Of a stretch of DNA of 64,000 nucleotides, positions 17,401-30,000 are shown piece by piece (positions within the stretch are counted from its first letter, which is position 1; each line of letters starts with the position of its first letter). The notes under the pieces were generated by a model, which saw only the letters and a program-made list of their open reading frames with translations, was not told the origin of the DNA and searched no databases. The stretch covers positions 67,461,867 to 67,525,866 of the forward strand of contig NC_084760.1 of NCBI RefSeq assembly GCF_028858725.1, read 5' to 3'. Source of the stretch: Colius striatus. Taxonomy: Eukaryota; Chordata; Aves; Coliiformes; Coliidae. A program made the translations under genes and the position numbers.

Positions 17401-20400
17401 CCTTTTCCTCCATAATATCCCACTGGGTACTGAAGGCAGTGGTTTGATACCTCCTTATTCTTTTCCAGGCTAGAAAATCCCGCCCTGTGACCTTTTTTCC
17501 TATGTTCCTAGGGAATGTTTTCTTCATTCTTGTTTCTGATAACTTCCCATCTCTTCCTATGTTCCCCTGCTACAGTGAGGTCCTTCCCCTTTTTGCATTT
17601 CTGGACTAGAGCACCTGCAAGGAAAAGAGCAGCTGCTCGCTGTTTAGAGCTTTTACTGCGTACAGACCACTGACTTCACTGGCTTTGACCCAATCTCAGT
17701 GGGACAGAAAGGAAAATGATGCCTAACTATGCAAATACATATGTGTAAGGCGCACTGTGTAGTTACTCGTACAAATGAGAGAGACGCAGTATGGACCAGA
17801 GAAGGTCCGAAAGAGCATTCAACAGGAGAGGAAAAATAAGCTGGTGGAAAAGGGGGGAAAAAAAGGAATGCATTGGTGAGTGGCAGGAGGGAAGAACAAG
17901 TTGAAAAGAAACAGTGTTGTTTGAGAATCATCAATGCCTATTTTTTTCCAGTCATCTGGACCTTTTTTCCCTTTGAGAACTCTTTGTTATGGCCCTGTAT
18001 GTTGCCATGGTGTTCTGTGGCAGGGCTCCGCTCCTTGCAGCTTCCTGCAGCCCCTGTAGGTGGGAGGGAAATACAGCCCCAAGAAAAGGCACAGCCGAAC
18101 TGGGAGTTCGTTACACTGTGTACTAGGAGCTACCCCTGGGATTTGGCTTGGCAGCCAGAGAAAGTATGCACATGAGCAGGCACAGAAATGAAACAAGAGC
18201 CCAGCATATTGCAGCCCGTTTTGGAAACTGTAGCTTCCTTTCCTCTGAAAACAAATTGATTCCATCCAAAGCACCACATGCAAGTTTTATTGAAGCTGAA
18301 GAGGGGGGGAAGCAAAACTCCAAGCCCACACAAGCTAGGTAAATAATTTTTACTTAAACATGTTAAATACTATTTTTTAAATGTAAGGAGTAAATTTAAA
18401 AGTCCACTTATTCCAATAAACAAAGGATGTAGTTTTTCTTCAAAGAGGGAAGATTCAGCTGTTATGTATTTGATGAGATGATATTTTATTAGCTGTCTTG
18501 CATCTAAAAAGTGTTTTGAAATCTGTATTTTACCTCACTGACTTCAAAATCCCTCTTCAGATCTGTAATAGGTACTGTGTATTCCCTTTAGGTGACAGAA
18601 GACGTTGACTTAGATATGCTAACAAAAGTCTCCTCTTGCTTGCTCTCTGATGCTACTTTGATGTCAAGACTTTTTGCAGTAGTTGTCCTTGCTCTGTTTT
18701 CTTCCTGGTGGAAAGTGGCTTGAGAAATCATTCAAAGTTTGTTGCTTTTTTTTTAATATAGATTCAGATTCTCAGCACAGCCATGAAGTGATGCCTCTTC
18801 TGTATCCCCTCTTCGTCTACCTCCATCTGAACATGGTCCAGAATGGCCTGAAAAGCACAGTGGACAGTTTTTACAGCCGCTTCCATGGCATGTTCTTGCA
18901 GAATGCCAGCCAGAAGGATATCATTGAGCAGTTGCAGACTACCATGACTATTCAAGATATCCTGTCCAACTTGAAGCTCCGGGCTTTTCTGGACAACAAG
19001 TACGTCATCCGCCTTCAAGAGGACAGCTACAACTACCTTCTTCGCTACCTCCAAAGTGACAACAACAACGCCCTGTGCAAAGTCCTGATGTTGCACATTC
19101 ACCTGGACGTGCAGCCCGCCAAGAGGACTGACTACCAGCTCTATGCAGGGGGCAGCTCCTCGCGCAGTGAGAGCAACGGCCTAGAGCCCAGCGATGTGCC
19201 AGCGTCCATCCTACAGAACGAGGCAGCGCTGGATTTACTGCAGGACAGCATTAAACGTGTCAAGGATGGGCCCCCTTCCTTAACCACCATCTGTTTCTAT
19301 GCCTTCTATAACACAGAGCAGTTGCTGAACACTGCAGAGATTTCACCAAACAGCAAGCTGCTCGCTGCTGGGTTTGACAATTCATGTGTGAAGCTGTGGA
19401 GCCTGCGTGCCAGGAAGTTAAAATCCGAGCCCCACCTTGTTGATGTGTCCCGCATCCGGCTGGCTTGTGACATCCTGGATGAGGAGGTCTGGATCCCCCT
19501 TTTCCCCCTGCCCCCTACCCTTTTTGCTTTGGGCATGCTTTGGGCATGCATTGGGGAGTATTTAGTAATGGGGGAGTGTGAGGCTGTTCCATAACCTATG
19601 TATCTGCGTTGATGCACAAATTTTGTAGCCTATTCTCATCCTTGTTCTTTCCTGCAGTGGTTGTAAATGTTTCACTGAGATCACAGAGTCATAGAATGGT
19701 AGGGATTGGAAGGGACCTTTAGAGATCATCTAAAGTCCAACTCCACCTGCCAATGCAAGTCCATCTCAATCAGGAGATGCAGTGAGTTTATACTTGGGTC
19801 ATAGTTTGTTAATCCCAAGTGCTGATTTTCCTCCTCCATCTATCTGTGAACAGATGACTACACAGGCAGTTCAGCAAGGACAGGTGACTGGAGGAGGCTC
19901 TCTTCCTTGAGCATGGAGTCTTCTTAACAGATGGGAAGAAGAAACAAGGAGATGCAGGCAGTAAAAATAGTGGTGAAGGAAAGCAGCTCAGAACAACCAG
20001 TCAGAAGGGTGGAGTGAAAGGGAGAGATGCAGCAAGAGGAAAATAAAGACAAAGTAAGGAAAGAGACAAAGGAGGCTAGTCTGAGGCCTCAGGAAGAAGG
20101 AGAGATGCCTAAGTGCAAAACTGTAGAAATCACCTTAAGCAGAGGTGAAGAGATAGCATGGGAAAGTTATGCAAAATGTCTCAAGGAATCTGCAGTGTAG
20201 AAACTTTAGCAGCTTCCCATTCTAGAGTCAAGACAGGGATGTGTGTGCCTTCACATGTCAGGCTAGATAGCATCTTTTTTTTTTGTCCTCTAGTCACGTC
20301 CTTCTCCCCTCTACCACAGCTGCCCACATAACATCTTATATCTGGTTAAAGATCAGAATTTGTGACTCTTCCTTTGTTTAATCACTCCTCTCCTGAAGAA

Positions 20401-23400
20401 AAAAAAAAGCCCCATTTGTTCTTGTGTTGAGTGTTTAGCAGGAGAAACACCTTTTTCTTTCCACTGTTTTTACCTCTCAAATAATACCTAGTGGCAAGAT
20501 TCTGTTTATTTTGGAAGAGTTCAGCGAGCTTTTGGTATGCAGAGATCTATGGTTAGGGATTACTTTGTTAGCTTCAGAACTTGAGGAAGGCATCCAATTA
20601 AGATAACACAGCAGCATTCTCATTGGTTCCCAGGTTAACTCTCTGCAGAGTGAGCAGGTAAGTGGGTCAGACTAGCCCAAGGAGGAACTGTGGACTTGTT
20701 TCCATGATAAGCTGCAAGAGTTCATAGGACACATGACAACAGAGAATTTCTCTGGTAAATCAGCAGGTTCCAGACTATAGAAAAGTGAGATACTGACAAG
20801 TTACCAGAAGTGTGTATTAGGATTTTTGTCAGGCAGTCACGTACTTGCACATCATATATATATTATAAAACAGACATAGAAGCTTGAGTGCAAATGGCTC
20901 TTTCTGGTTATTTAATACTTTGTATATGCTGCAGTATTTGTGCACAGATCTCAACCAAAAAAAAATGGTCAGCAAAGATGAAAGTCATCACTGCCCTGAG
21001 TAACTCCCACCACTGAGAAAACAAATAGTAACCTGATCAGGAGTTCAGAGTTAAGGGAGGATAACAACCTGAATGTGCTGGGGGTTACGTGTCCCAAATG
21101 CGAATGAATGTCTTCTGACTACAAAGGAAATAAATTCCTTCATCTGGTAGCCCTCAGTGAAAATACCCAGTGAAAATAAACCAGTAGTGCCACTGTAGTG
21201 AAAGCTGTAGATACTAAGCCCAAACAAGACCATCCCTGACAGGGCTGCAGCTGTCAGTAGCACAGCTCAGTTTGAACAGGGGCTGTGCCTCAGACCAGTG
21301 CTGCGGCCTGATCAGCAGTTCATAGCAATAAATCTGATGAAAACTTCGAGAAAGAACAGAAATTCTGAACTTTGTTTGACATTACTTCAATGAGTTCTGT
21401 AGGATAACTTGTGAGAATATTAAACTTGGCTGAGTTTTGCGAGGTTTCTAAATGTTGTTTGTTTTGGTTGGTTTCTCTATTGTGTAATTAGCTTGGGATA
21501 CCGTGTTTAAATAGTGGTGCCTGAAATAATTAATCTTCAGCTTGGCTTCTGATTTGCTGCAAGCAAGGAGGTCCTTCGGTTTATGAGGATACATAAGTCT
21601 AAAACTCTGCTAGTTTCAGTGGCTCTGTTCAGGGTGGCACTGAAACCACATTCTTTTGTACATACGTATTTATATATATATATAAAAAATGAAGTCAAGA
21701 TTTGAAAAAAGTATTAGAAAATTATGGGTTTTACTAGTCTATGTAAAAGCCTTTGTATCACTAAGGTCAAAATCACGTACTAAGTGTAGTTTTAGAAAGT
21801 TTTTCCTGGTGTGATGCCTCAGTGCACTTTACCGTTGTTAAGTTTCTTGGAAACAGGAGTCTTACTATTCTGGAATAAAGTAATACCAATTTCTTTACAG
21901 TAGTATCTCACAAATGCCACTCTATAGCGTCACTTAAGATCCAGTATAAAAATGTGGCCTTGCAGCTGTATAAATTAACTTATTGTTTGTCTCTGTGCAG
22001 TTTTGCCATGCTCATCACTGGTACTACATAAATCAACAACAGGAAATAATACTTTCTGTTCCAAGCCACAAAAGTGGCAGCCTTTAAATTCTGTGAAGGC
22101 TAAGACTTGACTCTTCTTTCAGCTCTGGTTTTAAATGGCAGTGGCCTTTCAAGTGATAACTAGCAGAGATGGTGCTGACACCTTGGTGAGTGGCAGATGG
22201 GAGGGAATTCTGGAAGGAGCAGTAAGGCATGTCCTGCTAAGAGAGCTATCATATCTACTCCCTCACGTGTTCCTGGTAGGAGATACCTACTGTAGGCTGC
22301 TAAGAGATCTTCCCTTTTGGCATCTTAGGAGCACTCCAGGATGAGAGACATGATGACAGACAGGGAAACTTGTTACTGGTTAGCAAAAAAAAGAAGGAGG
22401 AGGGGTTAGGTGAGGTGTGATTTGGTTTGGTTTCTTTGAGGTTATTGTTGGTTTTTTAGGCTCATTCATTCTCTTGAGGCCTATTCTGGGTGAAAGATGA
22501 AGATAATTTTTGTTAGATAGGTAATGTGTGCTGCTCACAAGGTTAAATGAATCTGCAGTAAATTTTTCTGGGTCCAAATGACTGTCATGCAAAATCAGTT
22601 ACTCATTTAAGTAAAAGCTGAGGAGTTGGCCAGTCTGTCCATAGGTGTATCACTTGGAAGGTATCCTGTGTAACAAAACATGCCGACGTTTTTGTTCTTT
22701 TCAGTTTCTTAATACTATAGTTTGTCTTGTACTTGCTCAGGAAGATTTCTTGTTCACTCTTAAAGACTGAAATTATTTTTTAACTCATTTTAGAAGTGTT
22801 GGTAGGTTTTCCAGTTCTAACATCTTACTTAAAATCTGTTTTCATAGTTCTTCTTTTCAAAAGGGATAGTTCAAGCAATAAAAGGTTTTAGTGTGTGGGC
22901 AGGTTATTGATTAAAATATGCTTATATCACTTAATTTCTTGTTCATTCTAAGGAAATACAAGGCATCTGTGCTAACCTGCAGCAGCAACTACTTTAGAAG
23001 GGAGCTAATGGATATCTGGGTAGTGCCCAGTGGTACGTTATATCCAAGGAGCACACCCAGCATGTGAAATCCAAATCCTGACAAAATATCATGAGGAAAG
23101 ATTCCCTGCTGATTTATAACTTAGGTTGCAACTTTTCTATAGCTGCTGCAAATGCTCACCTATATGGTAGTAGCTGTGGGATACAAGGAAGAGTTTGCTT
23201 GATCTGCCAAAGAAACAAAGCTTAATTTTGCAAGGCAGTGGCTGCACTTCCAGATGCTTTGTTCATATGGGCAGCAGGCTAACTTGGATAGGGAGGAAAG
23301 GGGAAAATGTAGGGAGTCAGAATCATTATAGGTTCAATGTTTTCGATGAACTGTAACAGCAGTGTGCAGCTTTTACTGTAAGTGGATGTCAAACAGAAGT

Positions 23401-26080
23401 CAAAGATAAGATTTGCTACCTGTGACCATATATGAGTGTGGCTTTCAGTGCTGCCAAAGCCATTGACAAATAAGCTGCTCCTGTAATACAAGAAAAGGAG
23501 AATAGGTGCCTGTTAGAGAGAAAGACTATGGGCTTGCAGACAGCCCAAATATTAATTTGAAGGCATAAAATTAAGTACATGGACTTGCAGAATTTACAGA
23601 AACTATAGTACAATATAGGTAACTGGAATGGGCTTCCACTGGTAACTTGTCAGGAATCTTATGGTCATAATTAAATAGTAAAAAATGCTGCAGGTACCAG
23701 CCTCTCTCCCTTAATGTGGTAACATAGCCTAGAGATGCTGTGGATTCCAGCAAGCTTAATGTTGTATCTGAGGTAGAAAAAACAATTTGAATAAGAATGG
23801 GGCTTTGCATGCTAAAGCCTGCTGTTTCTGCCTCTCACCTCCATATTAGAGATGAAGTTGGCTCCTGGCCACATCTTAAAACTCCCATGGGCACTGACTA
23901 CTCTGAAGAGAATTAGCATTGCTAAATACAATGTGCTGTCTGCTACTAAACACAAAGTTGAGATGGACAAAGGCAAGGATCTAGCTAAGTCAGTCTGCTC
24001 ACCTCTGATGTGAGATTTTAAACCATTGGAAGAGAAAGGCTTTCAGGACTGTTGCTAAGTCTGAAGCAAAATTGTCTGGGAGTTCTGAGGTCAGAGGGAT
24101 GGGACATGTTGTGTCAGCCAAGAGAGCCGTTCACAACACGCTGACTTGACTCCTGCTGGTCGTCAGCAGTCCGGCAGCTGTCCGGCAGCCCTGGGGAGTT
24201 GGGTTTCCTCCCAGGGCAGGAAGTGCTCCTTTTGCAGGAAACCTTATGATGATAAAAATTAAAGGGGCTGCTCACAAAGGAGGGTTGTGTTGAATTTGAT
24301 GTGCAGAGATTGTCTAGAGATGAGTGTTACTGATTCAATACTGAGGAAAACTATCTGCCTGATAGCCCTGAGGAAGGATGGGCTTGAGCTACCACACAGG
24401 TGCACCCCAAGTCTTGCACTCTGCCAGTGAGACCACAGCTTGTCAGTCAAGGATACTCTTGAGATTTGTTGAAACTTTTGCAGTCTGAAGCCTCTGAGTG
24501 TCAAGAGCTACTGGAGTAGACCTCCAAAGACTCTTTGGGAGAGTCCTTTAGCTCAGCTCAGCTCACTAAACCTTTAAATGTGAAAGCCTTTACTTGTTGA
24601 CTATGTAGCCTGGCACTCGGATTGGAGAACTGCAGGATAAAGAAGTTTCCAGTAGCATCCCTTTTGTGATTATTCATCTTCTCCTCCCCCAAAATAGATC
24701 GTTTGACCTAAATAAGCTGCATATATTTGCTGTTCTTGAAGGGTAAGGGTGTGAAAGCATCCTGATGGAGCTGGCACAGAGAAATAGATATGGCCTTATT
24801 GGGTTTCTGTTCACCTATGGAGCTAGGAAGGAATGTCCAGCAAACAGCTTGTCAAACAGGCTTTGTCTTTTCATCTCCTGCCTTTTTTAAGACACCTGCG
24901 TTTCTTTTTCTCTGCTGGGAGATTCATTTCCAATAACAGCCACACCAAAAGAGCAGATACCAAGATCTGTTTCAACATCTTAGCCAAATGTTTAGTAGAG
25001 AGCAGATAGGGAACAAGTAGATGTTTTTTGCAAGTGTGAAAATGTCATTAAATGTTTCCTTTTTTTTCCCCTGTTTATGTACAATCCCTATCTTGCCATC
25101 TCTTTCAGCATTAACCTGGATGTAGCAAATGTGCTAGCAATGTTTGTCTTTGAGTTGCACAAAGCGTGCCACCTTTAAAATAACTTCTGTAACTCTCCTG
25201 TTTTCCTCATGGTGGTTCCTGTGTTTGCTGGAACACATAAACATGCATTCCTTTTTTGTTTCTTTTTCTCCTCTCCGACCAGGAGGAAGAGGATGACAGC
25301 GCAGGCACGGAAATGAAGATCCTGAGAGGGCACTGTGGACCAGTGTACAGCACGAGGTTCCTTTCAGACAGTTCAGGACTCTTATCTTGTTCTGAGGACA
25401 TGTCCATCAGATACTGGGACCTCGGAAGTTTTACAAACACTGTGTTGTACCAAGGACACGCCTACCCTGTCTGGGATTTGGATATTAGCCCCTGCAGCTT
25501 GTACTTTGCCAGCGGTTCCCACGACCGCACAGCAAGGCTCTGGTCCTTCGATCGGACGTACCCGCTGCGGATATACGCGGGCCATTTGGCCGACGTGGAC
25601 TGTGTCAAGTTCCACCCCAATTCCAACTACTTGGCAACGGGCTCCACGGACAAAACCGTGCGCCTGTGGAGCACTCAGCAGGGCAACTCGGTGCGTCTCT
25701 TCACCGGGCACCGTGGCCCCGTGCTGGCACTCGCCTTTTCTCCCAATGGTAAGTACCTGGCATCTGCAGGCGAAGACCAGCGGCTCAAGCTGTGGGACTT
25801 GGCCTCGGGAACTCTTTACAAAGAGCTGAGGGGGCACACGGACAACATAACCAGCCTTACTTTTAGCCCCGACAGTAGTTTAATTGCTTCAGCATCGATG
25901 GACAACTCGGTCCGGGTCTGGGACATTCGGAACACTTACTGCAATGCCCCTGCAGACGGGTCTTCCAGTGAACTGGTTGGTGTATATACTGGACAGATGA
26001 ATAACGTACTGAGTGTACAGTTTATGGCCTGTAATCTTCTTCTAGTGACTGGAATTGCACAAGAAAATCAGGAACATTAA
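11346..26080 (+). CDS. TAF5L: TAF5L (PAF65-beta), SAGA/PCAF complex WD40 subunit, complete
   Basis: TAF5L is the TAF5-like WD40 scaffold of the nuclear SAGA/PCAF histone acetyltransferase coactivator. Coding exons are 11346-11487, 15946-16050, 18762-19486 and 25283-26080, totalling 1,770 nt, i.e. 589 residues plus TAA, equal to the human length as I recall. Residues 1-47 form a LisH-like helical start ([20 protein letters not shown]). About 88-215 is the TAF5 N-terminal domain. From about 266 to the end are six WD40 repeats, five of them in the last exon, each ending in LWSL/YWDL/LWSF/LWDL/VWDI-type signatures after GH dipeptides. A non-coding exon 1 ends at 6463 in the CpG island (donor GTGAGT), and exon 2 opens at 11343, three bases before the ATG. 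The exon 4 donor is the weak GTCTGG. Near-identity to human makes the assignment secure. Confidence 0.98.
13434..13550 (-). mobile_element. CR1 LINE 3' fragment, short and old
   Basis: CACAGAATGATAGAGAACAC followed by GGTTGGAAGGGACCTTGAAAG is the reverse complement of a CR1 3' end. The match fades after AGCACCCAGTCCAATCGCA. Confidence 0.85.
15420..15456. repeat. Short perfect inverted repeat plus third arm copy
   Basis: AAATGATAAT (15420-15429) is followed by its exact reverse complement ATTATCATTT (15432-15441), and AAATGATAAT recurs at 15447-15456. It is a small AT-rich hairpin-capable site inside an intron with no known role. Confidence 0.6.
15946..16050 (+). CDS. TAF5L: TAF5L exon 3 (codons 48-82)
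   Basis: The acceptor is ATTTTACAG and the donor GTAAAT, phase 1 at both ends. It encodes [20 protein letters not shown] and then [12 protein letters not shown]. Confidence 0.97.
16051..18761 (+). other. TAF5L intron 3
   Basis: A 2.7 kb intron. It contains a degraded CR1 tail near 17195-17310. Otherwise it is AT-rich with no recognised feature. Confidence 0.8.
17195..17310 (-). mobile_element. Degraded CR1 LINE fragment
   Basis: The segment resembles the CR1 block that includes AACAGGCTGAGATCGGAGT, TTGCTCAGGACCTTGT and GGTTTTGAAAATC, in minus orientation. It lacks the clean 3' terminus, so the limits are approximate. Confidence 0.6.
18762..19486 (+). CDS. TAF5L: TAF5L exon 4 (codons 83-324: TAF5 N-terminal domain, first WD repeat)
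   Basis: 725 bases. The acceptor is TTTAATATAG. It encodes the conserved [13 protein letters not shown] and [20 protein letters not shown] helices, a Ser-rich linker, and the first WD repeat ([17 protein letters not shown]). The donor is GTCTGG, a poor match to GTRAGT, but using it gives exactly the family length across the acidic DEE-EEEDD junction. Read-through adds 35 codons before TAA at 19592-19594. Confidence 0.95.
19487..25282 (+). other. TAF5L intron 4
   Basis: A 5.8 kb intron. It contains one CR1 tail (19680-19775) and an AT dinucleotide run near 21668-21684. The rest shows no identifiable element. Confidence 0.8.
19680..19775 (-). mobile_element. CR1 LINE 3' fragment
   Basis: A clean CR1 3' end in reverse orientation (TCATAGAATGGTAGGGATTGG, then AAGGGACCTTTAGAGATCAT). 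Only about 95 bases are retained. Confidence 0.92.
25283..26080 (+). CDS. TAF5L: TAF5L last coding exon (codons 325-589: WD40 propeller)
   Basis: The acceptor is CTCTCCGACCAG and the stop TAA is at 26078-26080. It encodes the acidic [12 protein letters not shown] start, five WD repeats beginning at GH341, and the C-terminus GIAQENQEH. Many third positions are G or C, unlike the AT-rich flanks. Confidence 0.98.
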   Translation, partial: EEEDDSAGTEMKILRGHCGPVYSTRFLSDSSGLLSCSEDMSIRYWDLGSFTNTVLYQGHAYPVWDLDISPCSLYFASGSHDRTARLWSFDRTYPLRIYAGHLADVDCVKFHPNSNYLATGSTDKTVRLWSTQQGNSVRLFTGHRGPVLALAFSPNGKYLASAGEDQRLKLWDLASGTLYKELRGHTDNITSLTFSPDSSLIASASMDNSVRVWDIRNTYCNAPADGSSSELVGVYTGQMNNVLSVQFMACNLLLVTGIAQENQEH

Positions 26081-26841
26081 TTATTGGGTTTTTTTCTTAG
26101 GGAAGCGGGCGGGTGTATTGAATGCCAGAGTACATTGCAAGCTGAGATTACTGACTGTGAAATGCTTCTCTTCCTCTGCCCCCCATGAAAGGCATGTTCA
26201 GAGTGATGCAAATGCTTTACAATGTCTTGCCCACAAAAAGGCCTGTGCTGTTGAATGGAACAAGGGGAAAAAAGAGTGATGAAAATATGTATACGTTCTA
26301 ATCTTGTACCTGTGGGGATGGGGAAAGGGGGAGTAAATCCAGTAGCTTGGGGAAACCAACAGCGTGGTCCAGACAAGTGAAACTGCCAACCAGATAAGCT
26401 GTTGACCTGCACTTAAATAGCCTATATTGATTGACTGATGGTCACATCATACCTACTGTTCACTGAGGCTTGAGTGTGTGGAGAACTACTGGCCTCATGT
26501 TTTTTTGTTTTGCTTTGCTTTTATTTCCCAGGTATTCCAGAGGACCAGCATTTTAAGACCCTTCTAGCTTCTACAGTGATAGTGGTCCTAAATATTACAG
26601 CTCCCTATAGCACTTTGGGAATATTTTGGACTAGCTAAGTAGAAAATACCATCTTTCTAGTAAGGGGCTGGAAATCTGACCTCAGTTGGGGCCCATCTCT
26701 GCATTGTCATTTGGGTTTGGTTCCTGGTACTAGCTGTGATATTTGTATTTATGTTCCATTAATTAGGAATCTTTCTGAATCTGGTTGCACTGTGTTTTGA
26801 GGATGGGAAGACACTAGGGGTAGGGTGGTGACTTTAAAGGT

Positions 26842-26847
26842 AATAAA
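26842..26847 (+). terminator. Candidate TAF5L polyadenylation signal
   Basis: A canonical AATAAA 762 bases after the stop codon. ATTAAA at 27241 is an alternative. Neither can be confirmed without transcript ends. Confidence 0.4.
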
Positions 26848-26982
26848 TGACTCGCCTTTTCTGGAGGGAGGGCACAATAGAGCTGAAGCAGCTAAGTTTG
26901 GACTCCTAATGGAAATGGGCCATGTCAATCCACCACTGCACCTCACAGAAGAATTTCCATAAATGGAAGTTGGCAGTTGAGG

Positions 26983-27010
26983 GAGAGGGAGAGAGAGACA
27001 CACACACACA
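26983..27010 (+). repeat. (GA)n/(CA)n compound microsatellite
   Basis: A run of GAGAGAGA passes directly into ACACACACACACACA. It is short. Confidence 0.85.
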
Positions 27011-30000
27011 AAGTAACATGGGAAAAATAGTATTACTAAATTATTGTGCGTACACAGAGGCAGCTCTGCCAGAGTAGGAATTTTCTCAAAATATTGCAAT
27101 ATCAGTTTCATGAACACTTTGTGAGATAAATCATCAGCATTTACGACGAGGATCTGCAGAAAAAGCACGTTCTAGTTTGTCATTTGGAGAGATTAAATAT
27201 TTCTGCTTTCTGGAAAGAGTTATTTTGTATTTTGTTTTCTATTAAAAGCATTTAGTTTAAAAAAAAAAATTGTTTGGTCCCTTTCTGGGAAACTTGTGAC
27301 TTGCATGGGAAGGAGAAGACCAGGAGCATGCCTCTCCTACACTGCACAAGCTAGAGCCCACTGGGCGCCCAAGGGCTGAATCTGGTGGCCTTGCTTACTT
27401 GTTGTGTGCTAGTTTGGTATACCCCTATTTGTTTTCCACAGAGCTGATTTGGCAGATCATGGAGTAGGGTATTGACACAGCTTTGTAGGTCAGCTGAAAT
27501 ACACATAGAGGATCTAGGTGCCCTCTGAGGTTGATACTGTGCACCAGACCAGAAGGCCTCATTACATAGTGCTGCATGATCTTTACTTTGTAGTTTGATA
27601 TTCTAAAATGCCTCTTTTGAGCTAAGGCACAATCATAATGTCTTACAGACAAGCTGTTGGTATGAAATGGTAATTCTCTTCAGCTCCTCTCAGACCTTAT
27701 AGACTTTGAGAGAATTCTCCTGAGAACATCCAAATAACCTAAGAAGTAACCTCTGTGCTCAATTCTATACATTCTAGCACAAATATTTCATTGTGAAATG
27801 ACTGCTTTTGTATCATAGCAAAGTAAAAGTGCTTGGCTGAACAGCTTTGTGAATACCTAGGAAAGATATGATTCACCAGTGTTCAGTGGAACTCTGAATT
27901 TTCTGTCTGTTGCCATATGTTGTGAGCAGTGTTTAGATTTAGAGCAGATGGACTTCTGGTCCTGAAGCACAGCAAACAGCAACCGAAAAGGGGGAGATAA
28001 AGGTGAGATAGGCAGAGAACAAAGTCTCCCTTTCACATCTTCTGCACTGGAATTGGGATGTTTATTAGTTGGGTTATTCTGAAGTATGTTGCATACAAAA
28101 CTGTCAAGTGAGAGTAAAGAGACTTAGGAAGCAAATCCTTTTATACATACATAGGCTAAAAGATGTAAAAGTTGTTTCTGAGGTGTTGGAAAAACAGTAT
28201 CACTAATGATGCATGTCAAACCTATAGAGTTTTATTAACTGTGTGGAGTTGTTGCTCATGGAATGTAAATGTTTGAAGGCAGAAAGCCAGGAAATAATCT
28301 AGACTGTAAGAGATGTCTGCAATTGATTGACAGGCTGAATTTCACGGCAGAACTGGGAGAAAAATATGGTTGGGAGTAAGGAATACCATTAAGTGTAAGC
28401 AAAGTCTGGACTGTAATCTCTATTAACTGTTCTTCAGAAATATGCATTTCCACATACGCCTTATTCTATTTTAAATACGTCATAAACACAGAAGCATTTA
28501 AGTTGGCATAGTTAAGCACTCCAGTACTAATAAATGTCATAGTAGGGACTGTTGCTGCTTGTGAGTCTGCATGTAAGGAGGTGCTCCTTGCCCTGCCAAG
28601 CTCTGTGCTCATGTACCAGGCACTGCATAGTGTCAGCCAATGGCTAACAACATGGGCAGAGGTGCTTCTTATAGATAACAATCCTTCCACAGTTTACATG
28701 GTTTACATACTCCTGTCTTCTAACAGCTTGTGTTTGTTGGTTTTTGGGTTGTTTTTTATATAAACCTCCAGAGCTGCAAGATATGCATCTGCAGTAGCCA
28801 CTGATGTATTTAGTTTCCATTAATTTTGTTTCATCCCTTTTGTTTATCAGCTCTATACTTAGAGCTTCCACAGTTTGCTGCAGCAAGAAGTTCTTCACCT
28901 TGATTTTACGAGGACAAAATTTGTTTCCTTGGTTTTAATATCCACTCTCTGATAATTACATATGCGGTTCCCTAATGTCTAGGCAGTGAACAGCAAAACA
29001 CCCTTTCAAAAGGTGTCAGGTAGTCCAGGCCACAGTGCATGTAGAAAAAGCTGAGGTGCAAGTCTGTGTTTAGTCACCAAATACTAATGAAGGGAAAGGG
29101 TATTTGCTTGGAAAAACTGCTACACCCATTTACAGGTCTGTGTTAAAATTACCCATTCCACTGGCATCTCCTGAGCAGCGTGCTGCCATGCTTTTTAATC
29201 TAAACCTCTTAATTTCCCCAATGGTGAAGTTCATCTCGTTCCTCCCCATTCTGATTCCTTTCTGACAACACTGACTCTTACAAGTGTCTTTCAAGTCTAA
29301 AAATGTTTTACAGAAATGGTATTTCCATTAACAGATTCTTCAGGTTTGCCAAGGAAAATAAAAAGGACTTCAGGCCATTTTGCTAACCTTATTTCAACTG
29401 TTGCTGACTTTGTTAGCCCTCCAGCCTCAGTAAGTTCTTCAACAAAGTCCTCAAATGGCCTTCCTTCTGAGTGGTGTCTAGTTGCTCATGGTGAGCCAGG
29501 CTCTAAAACCGTACCCTGATGTGACAGTTAAATTAACTGCCTAGATGTCCCTTGCCAAAGACTATCCTGTCATGCTGCATGTTAGCTCTGGGTTTGGAGT
29601 TGATTTTTTTTTTTTTTTAAAGTACTGGATAAGAGCCCAAACTGACTGAAATAACTCAACAATGCTCACCATGCTCAATCTATTTCAAGTACTAAATACT
29701 GGTAAAATGTGTCTCTGGACTGGTAACCTTTTTTAACAATTTTAAACATGCATCTGGCTTTCTGTTTCCTGGACACTGCTGTTCAGTAACACTGAGCAGC
29801 AGCTTGTACAGAGAAGATTGTATATTCTAAACACCCCATTTAAGACAAGGCATCATCCACTGTGTCATCCTGCAGAAATACTCTTTGGAGACAGTAAAAT
29901 GCTTGAACAAGGCTGTGAAAGCTATTTCTGTAACCTGATATCATAGGTATTACTCTGTAACTAAAACATGCCATCCTGTTTTCAAACAGATCAGCTGCAT

